DNA of 64,000 nt, from assembly GCA_938042245.1 (NCBI GenBank), contig CALIRO010000045.1:62001-126000 (forward strand). The letters are read 5' to 3'. The notes beneath the pieces were generated by a model. It worked only from the letters and a program-made list of their open reading frames with translations. It was not told where the DNA came from and made no database searches. Position numbers and translations under genes: made by a program. The DNA is from an uncultured Thermoguttaceae bacterium. GTDB lineage: Bacteria > Planctomycetota > Planctomycetia > Pirellulales > Thermoguttaceae. The number at the start of each line of letters is the position of its first letter. The first letter of the stretch is position 1. Below, in pieces: positions 1 through 9,086 of the stretch.

Positions 1-2
1 TG

Positions 3-272
3 GTTACCGATCACAGTCCGAAGGGGGTTCGGTTTGTGGCTGTCAGCCCCGGCACGATCGACACGCCGATGTTGGCCGCTTCCTGCGAAGGTTGGGATAA
101 ACCGAAAGAAGAACTTTATGCGGATGTGGCTCGGCGGATTCCGGTGCGTCGGCTGGGAGAGCCGATGGATGTGGCCAGAGTGATCGGATTTTTACTGAGC
201 GAGGAGGCTAGCTATGTGAACGGTTCGGTCGTTTATGTGGAAGGCGGCACCCTGGCCCTACCCCCATGGTGA
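3..272 (+). CDS. Short-chain dehydrogenase/reductase, C-terminal part (5' end outside window)
   Basis: The reading frame is open from the first complete codon of the window to a TGA at 270-272, so the gene starts upstream of the window. The visible 89 residues carry the C-terminal hallmarks of classical SDR oxidoreductases: the PGTIDTPM stretch after the catalytic strand, then a GEPMDVARVIGFLLSEEA-type helix and the final NGSVVYVEGG strand that closes the Rossmann fold. The catalytic YxxxK and the NAD(P)-binding glycine motif lie outside the window, so substrate and cofactor cannot be judged. The MttB-family gene follows about 100 bp downstream on the same strand and could be co-transcribed. 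Confidence 0.9.
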   Translation, partial: VTDHSPKGVRFVAVSPGTIDTPMLAASCEGWDKPKEELYADVARRIPVRRLGEPMDVARVIGFLLSEEASYVNGSVVYVEGGTLALPPW

Positions 273-379
273 TGGGCGTTTGCATTTGGCCCGGCGGTTA
301 GGCAGTTCCGGTGATGCGCCCTAGGAGCTTTTTGCCAAGCCTCCAGGGGCCCCCAGTTGTCTGTTAGGGAGTTTTGCTT

Positions 380-1843
380 ATGCGTCCTAGGCTCCGGTTT
401 CTGACGGATGAACTGATCGAACGGATCGTTGCCGAGGCGATTCATCTGCTTGGCACGTTGGGCGTGGAGATTCATAATCCGCAGGCGGTGGATCTTTTGG
501 CCTCGCATGGGGCCAGGGTCGGTTCGGACCGAGTGCGGGTGTATCTAGGGGAAGAGCTGGTGCGGTGGGCAATTGGCCAGGCGCCTCGGTCATTTCGGCT
601 TTTTGACGTTTTGGGGCAGCAGACCCATGATTTTACGCCGGATGCTGTGTATTTTACGCCGGCTTCTGCCGCCTTGTATTTTTTGGACTATCCTTCGGGG
701 CAGGTGCGTCGGCCGACTACGGAGGATTACATTCGATACGTTCGGCTTGTGGAACAACTTCAACATATTGCCTCGCAGAGTACGGCGATGGTGCCTGGGG
801 ATGTGCCGGCGGAGATTTCCGATGGATATCGGCTTTTCCTTAGCCTGCTGTATGGGCGGAAGCCGGTGGTTACCGGAGCGTTTTCCGCTGAGGGGTTTTT
901 GCTGATGCGGGATTTGCAACTGATTGTGCGCGGCAGTGCGGAGGAGCTGGAGGCCAAGCCGCTGACGATTTTCTCGGCTTGTCCGACCTCCCCGCTTCGG
1001 TGGAGCTACGGGCCGTCGCAGAACCTTTTGGATTGCGCCCGGTGTGGCATTCCGGTGGAGCTGATAGCGATGCCGCTATCGGGCTTTCAGGCGCCAGTGA
1101 GCTTAGTGGGAACACTTATTCAGCATACGGCGGAAACACTGAGCGGTCTGGTGTTGAGTCAATTGCCACGGCCGGGCGCCCCGGTGCTATATGGCGGTTC
1201 GCCAGCGATTTTCGACGTTCGGCACGAAACCACGCCCATGGGCGCCATGGAAACGATGATGCTGGACTGCGCCTACTGCGAGATTGGCAAATACCTCGGT
1301 CTGCCCACTCAGGCCTACATCGGTATGAGCGACGCTAAACAGTTGGACGCCCAGGCGGGGCTGGAAAGCGGCATTGGCGCTGTATTGGCGGTGCTGGCCC
1401 GGATCAACAATGTGTCCGGCCCAGGCATGTTGGATTTTGAAAACTGCCAAAGCTTGGAAAAACTGGTTCTGGATAATGAGATCTGTGGGATGGCCTTCCG
1501 ATTGGGTGCGGGAATCGAACCTCGGGAGGATTTTCCTGCTCAGCCGCTGTTTGAGGAACTTTTGCGGGAACGGCATTTGTTGATTGCCGAGCATACGCGG
1601 CGTTGGCTGAAGGAGGAGATTTATTTTCCAGGTCCTGTGATCGACCGAACGCGTCGCCAGCGGTGGCAGCAGCAGGGTTCGCCCAGCCTGTTGGAGCGTG
1701 CCCATCAGGAGGCGGAGCGTCTGATGCGATCTGCGCCGCCGTCGCCGCTACCGGAACAGATGCGGCGGGAACTCATCGGTCGAATGCAGGCGGAAGCCCG
1801 CCGCTTCGGCCTAGAGCAGCTTCCCCCCCGTCCAGAGGGTTGA
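380..1843 (+). CDS. MttB-family (trimethylamine:corrinoid methyltransferase-like) protein, non-pyrrolysine
   Basis: The 487-residue protein matches the MttB family over its whole length (N-terminal RPRLRFLTDELIERIVAEA, central EISDGYRLFLSLLYGRKPVV, later GAMETMMLDCAYCEIGKYLGLP and GMLDFENCQSLEKLVLDNEICG). Family members transfer a methyl group from a quaternary or tertiary amine to a corrinoid protein. Archaeal trimethylamine enzymes use a pyrrolysine encoded by an in-frame TAG. No such codon interrupts this frame, so it belongs to the large non-Pyl group that includes glycine betaine methyltransferases. The ATG at 380 is preferred over an upstream TTG because an AGGGAG ribosome site lies just before it. 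No corrinoid protein is adjacent, so the substrate is unknown. Confidence 0.85.
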   Translation: MRPRLRFLTDELIERIVAEAIHLLGTLGVEIHNPQAVDLLASHGARVGSDRVRVYLGEELVRWAIGQAPRSFRLFDVLGQQTHDFTPDAVYFTPASAALYFLDYPSGQVRRPTTEDYIRYVRLVEQLQHIASQSTAMVPGDVPAEISDGYRLFLSLLYGRKPVVTGAFSAEGFLLMRDLQLIVRGSAEELEAKPLTIFSACPTSPLRWSYGPSQNLLDCARCGIPVELIAMPLSGFQAPVSLVGTLIQHTAETLSGLVLSQLPRPGAPVLYGGSPAIFDVRHETTPMGAMETMMLDCAYCEIGKYLGLPTQAYIGMSDAKQLDAQAGLESGIGAVLAVLARINNVSGPGMLDFENCQSLEKLVLDNEICGMAFRLGAGIEPREDFPAQPLFEELLRERHLLIAEHTRRWLKEEIYFPGPVIDRTRRQRWQQQGSPSLLERAHQEAERLMRSAPPSPLPEQMRRELIGRMQAEARRFGLEQLPPRPEG

Positions 1844-2012
1844 TCGGTGGAGAAACTTCATGCGGCGGGAAAAAAACGGTGGGCCGATTCGGAGCGGGGG
1901 CCCCGATACTTCCGCTCGACCAATTTGTCAGGTTGTTCAGCCGGTGGGTTGGGGGCTCCATTGGGACTCCGGCAAGGAAATGTCCTGATGGGGGCCGATT
2001 GGCCGGGTGTTT

Positions 2013-3080
2013 TCAACCGTTTGGTTGGGTTGGACTGGGATTGGAGGAGGCGGGCGGAGCGAGTTCGGCCTGGTGCATAGCTTCGGCCAGTTCGGAGCGG
2101 CTACCTAGGTAGGAGAAGATGCCGCAGGCGGCAAACAGTACGGTAATGACCCGATAGGCCAAGGCCACCATCAGCCCCTGTCCGGCCGCCATGCGCAGCC
2201 CATCCGGACCGGGGGTTCGTTCGTACAAAAATTCCAGCACCGCCTCAAACGGGCCCAACGGCAACGGAATCACCCCCATCGAAGCGCTGATCGGCATGAG
2301 TACAAAATGGCTCGTTAGCGGCAAAACCCGCTCATACAACCCACAGGCAATCCAAAAGACGCCGATCGCAAAAAGACTATGCACGCCCACACTCATCAGA
2401 CTGGAATGGAGCAGGACCATCCATCGCCGTCGGTACAGCCGGACCGCCTCCAGCAGGCTGTACAACACAGGCCCCACTTTAGGAATCCGGGCCAATAGCT
2501 CGCTTAGCCTGCCTTGGGTCAGACCGGGAATAAACAGCATCGCCATGGCCACCGTGCCGGCCAGGGTAACCCAGAGGGTCAGTTGGCAAGCGAAGCGAAG
2601 TTCGGCTTGCTCGCTTTGATGGAAACCGACGGCCAAGATGGCTACCGCCGCCACAACGAACAGAATGTACAGTCCCAGGACCCGATCGACCACCACGGTA
2701 GCAGCGGCCTGAGCACGTCGGCCAGGCTGCTGACGGGCCAACAAAAACGCCTTCAGCAAATCGCCTCCTACAATCCCCATCGGCGCCAGATTAAATAGGT
2801 ATCCCAAGAAGCTGATCCGCATCGCCTCTTGAAAACTTAGCGGCAAGTCCAAGGCCCGCACTAAATAAAGCCAACGCACAAAGGTTAAAAATGTTGCTGC
2901 CCAGCAGGCGGCCGTAGCCAGCAGGATATAATCCCATTGTTTCGGCTGCGCCCAAAGACGGCGGAAGGTCTCCGGATCCTTAGCTTCGGCCCGGTAGAGC
3001 AAAAAGGCCACAATCCCCAGCGAAAGGAGGATCTTCAGCCAGGAGGAAACCCTGTTCCACGCACCACGTTGGCCGGACAA
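2013..3080 (-). CDS. Flippase-like integral membrane protein (lysylphosphatidylglycerol synthase TM region / UPF0104 family)
   Basis: The 355-residue protein has about seven or eight hydrophobic helices and the family signature around residues 95-110 (FLGYLFNLAPMGIVGGDLLKAFLL), with the later ASMGVIPLPLGPFEAVLE segment. These mark the YbhN/AglD-like family, which is thought to move or bind lipid-linked substrates. It lacks the cytoplasmic aminoacyl-transfer domain of MprF. A TTG start at 3080 is used because AAGGAG sits seven bases upstream. That ribosome site lies within the spacer after the ketosynthase stop at 3102, so the two genes are very likely co-transcribed, suggesting a lipid- or polyketide-related role. 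The exact substrate cannot be inferred. Confidence 0.8.
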   Translation of the reverse strand: MSGQRGAWNRVSSWLKILLSLGIVAFLLYRAEAKDPETFRRLWAQPKQWDYILLATAACWAATFLTFVRWLYLVRALDLPLSFQEAMRISFLGYLFNLAPMGIVGGDLLKAFLLARQQPGRRAQAAATVVVDRVLGLYILFVVAAVAILAVGFHQSEQAELRFACQLTLWVTLAGTVAMAMLFIPGLTQGRLSELLARIPKVGPVLYSLLEAVRLYRRRWMVLLHSSLMSVGVHSLFAIGVFWIACGLYERVLPLTSHFVLMPISASMGVIPLPLGPFEAVLEFLYERTPGPDGLRMAAGQGLMVALAYRVITVLFAACGIFSYLGSRSELAEAMHQAELAPPASSNPSPTQPNG

Positions 3081-3101
3081 CGGAGAACTCCTTCGAACAA
3101 C

Positions 3102-4418
3102 TCAGCCTTCGTATTGGCGGATAAGCAGTCCGGCGGCTTGGCCTTGGGGGGTAACATTGATGTTGATAAAACATCGGCCAGCCGGTTGGCCCGGTTCCCG
3201 AACCGCATGGACCGGGCATTCGGGATCAGGTGTTTTATAGTTCAGGGTGGCAAAAAGTTTATTGTGTTCTAACGCCAACAAGCTGGCTATCAGCTCCACC
3301 AGGCCGCTGCCGGCGCCGAGGTTGCCGAAGTAACTTTTGGCGGCCACGACCGGGAGCGGATTGGCCCGCTGGCCGAAAACCGCCTGGATGGCTTGGGCCT
3401 CTTCTCGGTCCCCACTGCGGGTACTCAGACCGTGGGCGTGCAAATGGCCAATCTCATCCGGTCTAAGGCCTGCGCGATCGAGCAAGCTGCGTACAACCAA
3501 CTCGATGGCCCGATCCCGCCGGGCGAGCAATCGCCGGTCGGCCACCGTATGGGCGGCGGCTGCCAGCACCTCCCCATAAATCTTCGCCCCCCGCGCCTGC
3601 GCGTGCCGAAGAGTTTCTAAAACCACAGCTCCTGCCCCTTCCCCTAGCACCATGCCAGCCCGATCTCGGTCAAAAGGTCGGCTCGCTTCCTGAGGGGCAA
3701 ACCGAGCGTCGGCCAACTGCTCCTGCTGCAAGGCGTGAATGGCTTTCATCGGATGAAGCCGAGTGCCGGTACTGCCGGCCACCATCACATCGGCATCCCC
3801 CCGGCGCAAAATCTCAAACGCTTCGCCCACAGCCAGATTGGCCGACGCTTCCCGTTGGGTGATCGAATTGTTCGGTCCGCGCAGGTCGTTGAAAATGGCC
3901 AAATGGCTGGCAGGCATGTTCGGCAGATATTTCAGCAGCCAGAGCGGCTCCAGTTTGGGCATTCCTTCTAAGGCCCATCGGTCAAACTCAAATTGGCCCT
4001 CCGCATTCAGGCACGCCTGAATGGGCTCGATAAAGTCTTCCGGCATGGTGAGCATGTAGTCGCTTCCGAAGCTGACGCCGCTGCGCTGGGGGTCGAACTG
4101 GCCTGGCCGAAGACCGGCATCGGCCATAGCCCGTTGGGCCGCTGCCACCCCCATCTGCGACTCCCGACACATCAGCTTCAGTTGCTTGCGGATGGCCTTG
4201 GTCTGCTCTTTATCCACCGGAACAAACTCCTCGGCCTTGCCTTGGAAATCCAACACCTCCCCCCCATAAGAAGCAGGTAATACCCCGGCCGGAAGGCGTT
4301 GAAGCAGTTTCACCCCACTTCGGCTGGTGCACAAAGACTCCCAAAAGGCCTCCTTGCTACAGCCGATCGGGGAAATCAAGCCAATTCCGGTAATCACTAC
4401 CCGCTGCACTGGCTGCAT
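3102..4418 (-). CDS. Beta-ketoacyl synthase homologue lacking the catalytic Cys (chain-length-factor/KSQ-like)
   Basis: The 438-residue protein has the full thiolase fold of the FabF/KAS II class: VVITGIGLISPIG at the start, GSDYMLT, the DADVMVAGST strand, RPFDRDRAGMVLGEGAG and HAHGLSTRSGDREEAQAI. At the nucleophile position, where active enzymes read TACTSG, this protein reads QREASA, putting Glu190 in place of Cys. The first active-site His is kept (H329), but the second, normally KSxxGH, is Asn366 (KSYFGN). Loss of Cys is typical of chain-length factors and decarboxylating KSQ domains, which use Gln. Glu at this place is unusual. The ATG at 4418 has GGAGGG about 12 bases upstream. A flippase-like membrane protein follows in the same operon. 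No partner ketosynthase or acyl carrier protein is in the window. Confidence 0.88.
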   Translation of the reverse strand: MQPVQRVVITGIGLISPIGCSKEAFWESLCTSRSGVKLLQRLPAGVLPASYGGEVLDFQGKAEEFVPVDKEQTKAIRKQLKLMCRESQMGVAAAQRAMADAGLRPGQFDPQRSGVSFGSDYMLTMPEDFIEPIQACLNAEGQFEFDRWALEGMPKLEPLWLLKYLPNMPASHLAIFNDLRGPNNSITQREASANLAVGEAFEILRRGDADVMVAGSTGTRLHPMKAIHALQQEQLADARFAPQEASRPFDRDRAGMVLGEGAGAVVLETLRHAQARGAKIYGEVLAAAAHTVADRRLLARRDRAIELVVRSLLDRAGLRPDEIGHLHAHGLSTRSGDREEAQAIQAVFGQRANPLPVVAAKSYFGNLGAGSGLVELIASLLALEHNKLFATLNYKTPDPECPVHAVREPGQPAGRCFININVTPQGQAAGLLIRQYEG

Positions 4419-4885
4419 GAGACTAAAAAACCCTCCTCTCAGAAACCTTAGGTTATTTTGGGAGAAAGGATCACCACAGAGGCCCTATTCAGGCCCCGGT
4501 AGCCAAGAGAAACCTTTAATTTAACCAATTTCTTCCATTTCGTCGATAAGAAGAAGATTGGGGGGGGATTGAATAGTATAAAATGGGGGGTAGAAAGAGG
4601 ATAAAAAGGCAGCCCTCCTAGGGCCATGCGGCAAAGAATAGATACCCGAAAGGAACGGCTCTGGTGGTGCGCTTTTGGTAGCAGTCCGGTTGCTCAGGCG
4701 GAGCCAGGAAATTGGCCCACCCAAACTGCTAGGCAGACCGTTTCCTCCGGAAAGCTGCTCGGAAAGCTCCGCCCCTCTGCCCACTTGCAGATAGCGGATC
4801 CAGATGCCATCCTTTGCAGCTTCAGGTTCTGGCCCATGGGCAGTGCACTGCTAATGGCGAACCCGCTCTTAGCCACGGCGCCTTG
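4419..4885. other. Intergenic region, no gene seen
   Basis: This 467-bp stretch between the ketosynthase start and the exonuclease stop holds only short overlapping frames without family resemblance. It must contain the ketosynthase promoter, but no convincing -35/-10 pair stands out. No rho-independent terminator or RNA family was recognised. Confidence 0.5.
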
Positions 4886-5722
4886 TTAGGTAAGCGCCTC
4901 CGGCGTGGTCCAGGGGTTGTGCCAATCGCCCCAATGTTTCAGATAGAGTTGATAGGCGGCCAGGCCACGATTGGCCTGCTGTTGGATCCATTGTTTCGTT
5001 TGGGCCACCAAACGCTGTTCCTCTTCCAGGCTGAGTTGACCGAGGAGGACCCGGGTGCGTAAAAATACAAAATAGGTGTCCAGCACATCGCAGCGGCAGT
5101 AGTCTTGGATTTCGGAAACTCGGCCTGCCTGATAGAGGTCTTGGACCATGCGGCCTTGGACCTCCATTTTGCCGGGTTTGCCCAGCAGGTTGGCTGCCAG
5201 GTTCAGGCCGCCGGTAAACCGGGTCGCGCCGAAATTGGTCAGAAGATCACATAAGTCGATATGGGCCTGGACGTTGTACCGACTCCGAGGCTGGTCCGTC
5301 GAACGGCCAGCAGCGGCAAACCAGCCCGGCAAACTAATCCCATACCGAAAAGCCGCCAATTCCAAAAGCGGTAAATCAAAATAATGGCCATTGAAGCTCA
5401 CCAAGGTCGGACGCCGATACGCTTCCCAGCCTCGCCAGAAGTTTTCCACCATGACATGGGGCCGATAGTGCGGCTCATCCAGGGCCACTAAGTCCAACAG
5501 GTGAAAATCCTCAGACAGTTTCGCGACGGCAATGGCGATGGGAATTTGATACGTATATGGGACGAAATCGGATTGATATTTTTCCATTAGTTCTGCCCGG
5601 TACTGGGCGATGGCATCTTCAGGACTAATCTGTTGTCCAGGGTGGCGCAGTTGAGCCACTAATTGCCCATCCGCCACACTTTCCACATCAAAAACCAAAT
5701 AGCGGACCGTAAAGGAGGCCAT
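4886..5722 (-). CDS. Predicted 3'-5' exonuclease, PolB-like family
   Basis: The 278-residue protein matches the stand-alone PolB-like 3'-5' exonuclease family. The DEDD-type catalytic motifs are visible: Exo I as FDVES (D12 and E14), Exo II in VSFNGHYFDLPLLELAA and Exo III in YCRCDVLDTYFVFLR. Such proteins resemble the proofreading domain of family B DNA polymerases but carry no polymerase domain. Their cellular role is usually assigned to DNA processing or repair. The ATG at 5722 has AGGAG seven bases upstream. It is transcribed away from pepT, with a 450-bp divergent region between them. Confidence 0.85.
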   Translation of the reverse strand: MASFTVRYLVFDVESVADGQLVAQLRHPGQQISPEDAIAQYRAELMEKYQSDFVPYTYQIPIAIAVAKLSEDFHLLDLVALDEPHYRPHVMVENFWRGWEAYRRPTLVSFNGHYFDLPLLELAAFRYGISLPGWFAAAGRSTDQPRSRYNVQAHIDLCDLLTNFGATRFTGGLNLAANLLGKPGKMEVQGRMVQDLYQAGRVSEIQDYCRCDVLDTYFVFLRTRVLLGQLSLEEEQRLVAQTKQWIQQQANRGLAAYQLYLKHWGDWHNPWTTPEALT

Positions 5723-5949
5723 CGCAAAACTCCTGAGCAGATGGAGATATTCCAGGCTAACTCAGTATATCAAAGGAACTCTCCAAAAGACTGAACAAGA
5801 CATGAACTCTATGAACATATAATTCTACAGCTTTCGAAAAGATTTTGGCTGTTGGCTACTGTTAGCAGCATGCTAGCATTGCTGGCAACCCTACCTATTG
5901 GGGCAGTTGGACCAGGACCCAAAAGGGTATAAGAATATATCCTTTAATT

Positions 5950-5969
5950 ATTCTGGGATTGCCCAGAAT
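5950..5969. promoter_or_regulatory. Inverted repeat in the exonuclease/pepT divergent region
   Basis: ATTCTGGG and CCCAGAAT form a perfect 8-bp inverted repeat with a four-base spacer, and the imperfect flanks AATt...gATT extend it. It lies in the 452-bp divergent region 5723-6174, about 205 bp before pepT. There is no T-run after it on either strand, so a protein-binding site or mRNA hairpin is more likely than a terminator. A TATAAT hexamer at 5818-5823 on the plus strand has no good -35 partner. Nothing else in this region could be identified. Confidence 0.35.
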
Positions 5970-6174
5970 GATTGGATTTCCGGATGTTTTTGGTTTCCCA
6001 GGGACCGTGCACGTACCGTTTGGTGGAGGCTGCTACGTGGAAGGGGCGGATGTAGGCAGTGTTTTGTTCAGATCCCAAAAGAGACATCTACTCCTGGCAG
6101 AATTGTAAAAAATCATTATATTAACGTCATTTTGGGCTGCTGAGAATCCTCCGCGCCGGCGAAAGTAGCAGAGG

Positions 6175-7422
6175 ATGAATGCGGAGCGGCTTTTACAGCG
6201 ATTTTTGGAGTATGTGGCGATAGACACTACCTCTGTCGAGGGGGTTCGGGAGTATCCCAGTTGCCCAGGCCAGCTTCAGTTGGGCCAACGGGTAGCAGAA
6301 GAGCTCCGGCAATTGGGCATCGAGCAGGTGGAACAAGACCCCCATGGTTTGGTATGGGCCACGCTGCCGCCTAATGTCGATCCAGCCGGCCCCACCATCG
6401 CTTTCTTGGCCCATTTGGATACCTCGCCGGAAGCCCCGGGCGGTCCGGTCCGGCCTCAGGTGATCTACTCCTATCAGGGGGGACCTATACCCTTACCTGG
6501 GGATGCCCTCAAAATCCTCCACCCGAACGAAAACCCAGAATTGGCCCGGATGGTCGGCAAAACCCTGATTACCTCCGACGGTACCACCCTATTGGGGGCC
6601 GACGACAAGACCGGAGTGGCTATCCTGGTGGAAACCGCTGCCTACTTGGTAGAAAACCCGCAGATCCAGCATGGGCCGATCCGCCTGCTTTTTACCTGCG
6701 ACGAAGAAATTGGCCGAGGCGTGGATTTTGTCGATCTGGATCGTCTAGGGGCCAGGGTTGCTTACACCCTGGACGGAACCGGAGCCTACAGCATTGATGT
6801 AGAAACTTTCTCGGCCGATCAAGCCCTCATTACCATTACCGGCCGAAATATCCATCCTTCCATTGCCAAGGGCCGGATGGTCAATGCCCTCCGGATCCTA
6901 GGGGAACTGCTCTGTCAATTGCCGGTCGATCAGCTTAGTCCAGAATCTACAGAAGGTCGGCAGGGGTTTATCCACCCCTATTGGGTGGAAGGGGGCGTAG
7001 GCAAAGTGGGATTGAGAATCCTTTTGAGGGATTTCGAAACCCCTCGATTGAGGGAATATGCCCTGTTGCTCTACGAAGCGGCTGCAAACGCCCAGGCACT
7101 TTTCCCCGGTAGCTCTATTGAGGTAGCCATTACCCCCCAATATCGAAACATGGCCGACGGCTTGGCCAAAGAACCTCTGGCTGTAGGTTTGGCTCAAAAA
7201 GCCCTGGAACGCCTTGGCCGAACGGCTCGATTAACCTTTGTTCGAGGGGGAACCGATGGCGCCCGACTGACCGAAATGGGCCTACCCACCCCGAACCTTG
7301 CAACCGGCCAATATAACCCCCATTCGGTCTTGGAATGGGCCTGTCTGGACGAGATGGTCGATACGGTCGCTTGGTTGGTCAGCCTGGTCCAATTATGGGC
7401 CTCTGCAGACACCGGCCGGTAG
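6175..7422 (+). CDS. pepT: Peptidase T (tripeptide aminopeptidase, M20B)
   Basis: The 415-residue protein is a full-length M20B metallopeptidase that removes the N-terminal residue of tripeptides in the cytoplasm. The dinuclear zinc site can be followed: H80 and D82 in FLAHLDTSP, D143 in LLGADDKTG, the general-base pair E177/E178 in FTCDEEIGRG, D200 in YTLDGTG, and the late His in YNPHSVLEW. The dimerisation domain starts near ETFSADQALITITGRNIHPS. The length agrees with PepT of other bacteria. The ATG at 6175 follows a GAAAG site nine bases upstream. The convergent neighbour is the DUF362 gene. Confidence 0.93.
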   Translation: MNAERLLQRFLEYVAIDTTSVEGVREYPSCPGQLQLGQRVAEELRQLGIEQVEQDPHGLVWATLPPNVDPAGPTIAFLAHLDTSPEAPGGPVRPQVIYSYQGGPIPLPGDALKILHPNENPELARMVGKTLITSDGTTLLGADDKTGVAILVETAAYLVENPQIQHGPIRLLFTCDEEIGRGVDFVDLDRLGARVAYTLDGTGAYSIDVETFSADQALITITGRNIHPSIAKGRMVNALRILGELLCQLPVDQLSPESTEGRQGFIHPYWVEGGVGKVGLRILLRDFETPRLREYALLLYEAAANAQALFPGSSIEVAITPQYRNMADGLAKEPLAVGLAQKALERLGRTARLTFVRGGTDGARLTEMGLPTPNLATGQYNPHSVLEWACLDEMVDTVAWLVSLVQLWASADTGR

Positions 7423-7591
7423 AAAGGAGCGGGCAGATTGTTTAATCCTCTTGGATGAGGAAGGCGGAGGTCTGAGGCAGAGGCGGGTCAGAAGACCTTC
7501 CAGGGCAGATGTCCGAAAGCGCTGCGGCATTGCAGCCGCCAGCCAGCCGGTTTTCTTCGGACCGAATCCCCGCATCCCATTACCGGCATAT

Positions 7592-8941
7592 TCAGTCCAG
7601 GCGGGCGTACAATAGTTCAATGCCTTCGGGTCGGCCGAGATTTCGGGAGTATTTGCGTTCTTCCGGATTGTTCCAATGTTCATGTACTCCCAGGCTTGCC
7701 AGCCGTTGGGTGGGCCTGGGATGATTTGGATCGTAGAAAGTGCCGGAAGGCGGGTTGTCGGCCAAGGCGGCTTCGTGCAGATAATCTTCCCCCCGGGGCA
7801 TCCGGGCGCAATCCTCCCAGGCGTCCCAGATAAAATCAAAGGCCACCGAATCCAGGGCGACCGCATCCTGAGAGACAAACAGGCTGCAAGGCCAGAAATC
7901 GTTAAACGGAGGGGCCTTCCAACGGCGAGGCGATGGGTCGATATAATGTTTACCAGTGAAAATACCATCAATAATACTGAGCACCGTCTTGCCGCCCAGG
8001 TGGGCATGGCCCAACAGATCTACCTGTTCCCGGTAGGCTTTTCGCTCCGGGTTGAACGAGCCCCGATGCATATCATAGTAGCCTTGCTGGACCGGCCAAC
8101 GCACCAAGGAGCCAAAATGGTTTTTGCCGCACAAAGTTACCCCGGCGCTGGTATGGCCTTTGAGATTGGCCAGGTTGATCAGATACGTGGCCTCGGCAAT
8201 ACAAGTGGGTAGGTAATCTTGGGCCACTCCTTGGGGCCGACAACTCCAGTACAGTGGCAGATCGGAAGGTTTGACTTGGATGCGGCCTGGCTTGCCGCCG
8301 TAGTCTTCGTACCGAACCTCCGGGTAGGCTTCACGAAGGATGTGGTAGTATTCCTCAGGCAAAAGGGCCAAGCTGTCGCAGACGGTAATATCCGGAGGTC
8401 GAACCCCTACTTCGTTGACTAACTGACCGAGCAGGGCGATGATCACCTGGGGGCCGGTATTCATGTAGTCCTGCCGTCGCACGAGCCGATAGCTCTCCCG
8501 ATCGACGTTCCGATCCCGCCAGATGAAACCAACCCAGTTGGGTTTGATAAGGATTTTTTCACCGGTTCGGTAACCCACGTCTCCCCGACCATGGGTTCGG
8601 TTAAAATGGCGGAAAAGCAGATCCCAGGCTTTGGCGGGGCTGGTTTGACCGGCTAGTTCCATCACGCACCGAGCCATCATGGCGTTAAGCCGATCTTGTT
8701 TCGTCCTGCCCGGCTCCCACCAATGCCCATCGCCCGGCCCCTGCCAATCGGTTACTTTGGGGTCATGCACCCAGACGACTCGGCCTGGATAGATCCCCTG
8801 GCCTTTGCCGAGGGGTGGATGGGCTTCAGGGCGTTGGAGGAGAGGCTCCTTTTCAGCCGACCCTGCCTTTCGGCAAGCTGTCAAGCCGCCCAGAGCGGCC
8901 GCTTGCTGCAAAAACCGCCGCCGATCAAAAAGGTTTTCCAT
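7592..8941 (-). CDS. Tat-exported DUF362 family lipoprotein
   Basis: The 449-residue protein begins with a twin-arginine signal (RRRFLQQAAALGGL, residues 7-20) followed directly by a lipobox-like LTAC with Cys23, so it is probably exported folded and lipidated. The mature part has DUF362 features: KILIKPNWVG, NLKGHTSAGVTLCGKNHFG and VLSIIDGIFTG. DUF362 proteins have no settled biochemical role; some are fused to ferredoxin domains, but no iron-sulfur cysteine cluster is visible here. The ATG at 8941 has AGGAG eight bases upstream. The gene is convergent with pepT and appears to be a single transcription unit. Confidence 0.85.
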   Translation of the reverse strand: MENLFDRRRFLQQAAALGGLTACRKAGSAEKEPLLQRPEAHPPLGKGQGIYPGRVVWVHDPKVTDWQGPGDGHWWEPGRTKQDRLNAMMARCVMELAGQTSPAKAWDLLFRHFNRTHGRGDVGYRTGEKILIKPNWVGFIWRDRNVDRESYRLVRRQDYMNTGPQVIIALLGQLVNEVGVRPPDITVCDSLALLPEEYYHILREAYPEVRYEDYGGKPGRIQVKPSDLPLYWSCRPQGVAQDYLPTCIAEATYLINLANLKGHTSAGVTLCGKNHFGSLVRWPVQQGYYDMHRGSFNPERKAYREQVDLLGHAHLGGKTVLSIIDGIFTGKHYIDPSPRRWKAPPFNDFWPCSLFVSQDAVALDSVAFDFIWDAWEDCARMPRGEDYLHEAALADNPPSGTFYDPNHPRPTQRLASLGVHEHWNNPEERKYSRNLGRPEGIELLYARLD

Positions 8942-9086
8942 GCGAGCGTCTCCTGAAGGTGCTCTACGTAGCGCCTGAAACGGACTCCTATTCCCCGCCG
9001 ATCTGTTTTTATTATAGCCCAGCTAGGCAACCAGGAGAGGGTGGGGGGGAAAGCGGGCCACTGCCTAGCCGCTGCCAAGGGAAACA

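Noticed and set aside
1506..1525. GGGAATCGAACCTCGGG looks like the T-arm of a tRNA
   Set aside because: It lies inside the MttB reading frame and no acceptor or anticodon stem can be formed around it.
4694..4876. Possible small gene or RNA between the ketosynthase and exonuclease genes
   Set aside because: No family match, no terminator and no promoter; it does not resemble RNase P, SRP or tmRNA.
5818..5823. TATAAT as a pepT promoter
   Set aside because: No acceptable -35 hexamer at 16-18 bp, and the distance to pepT is over 350 bp.
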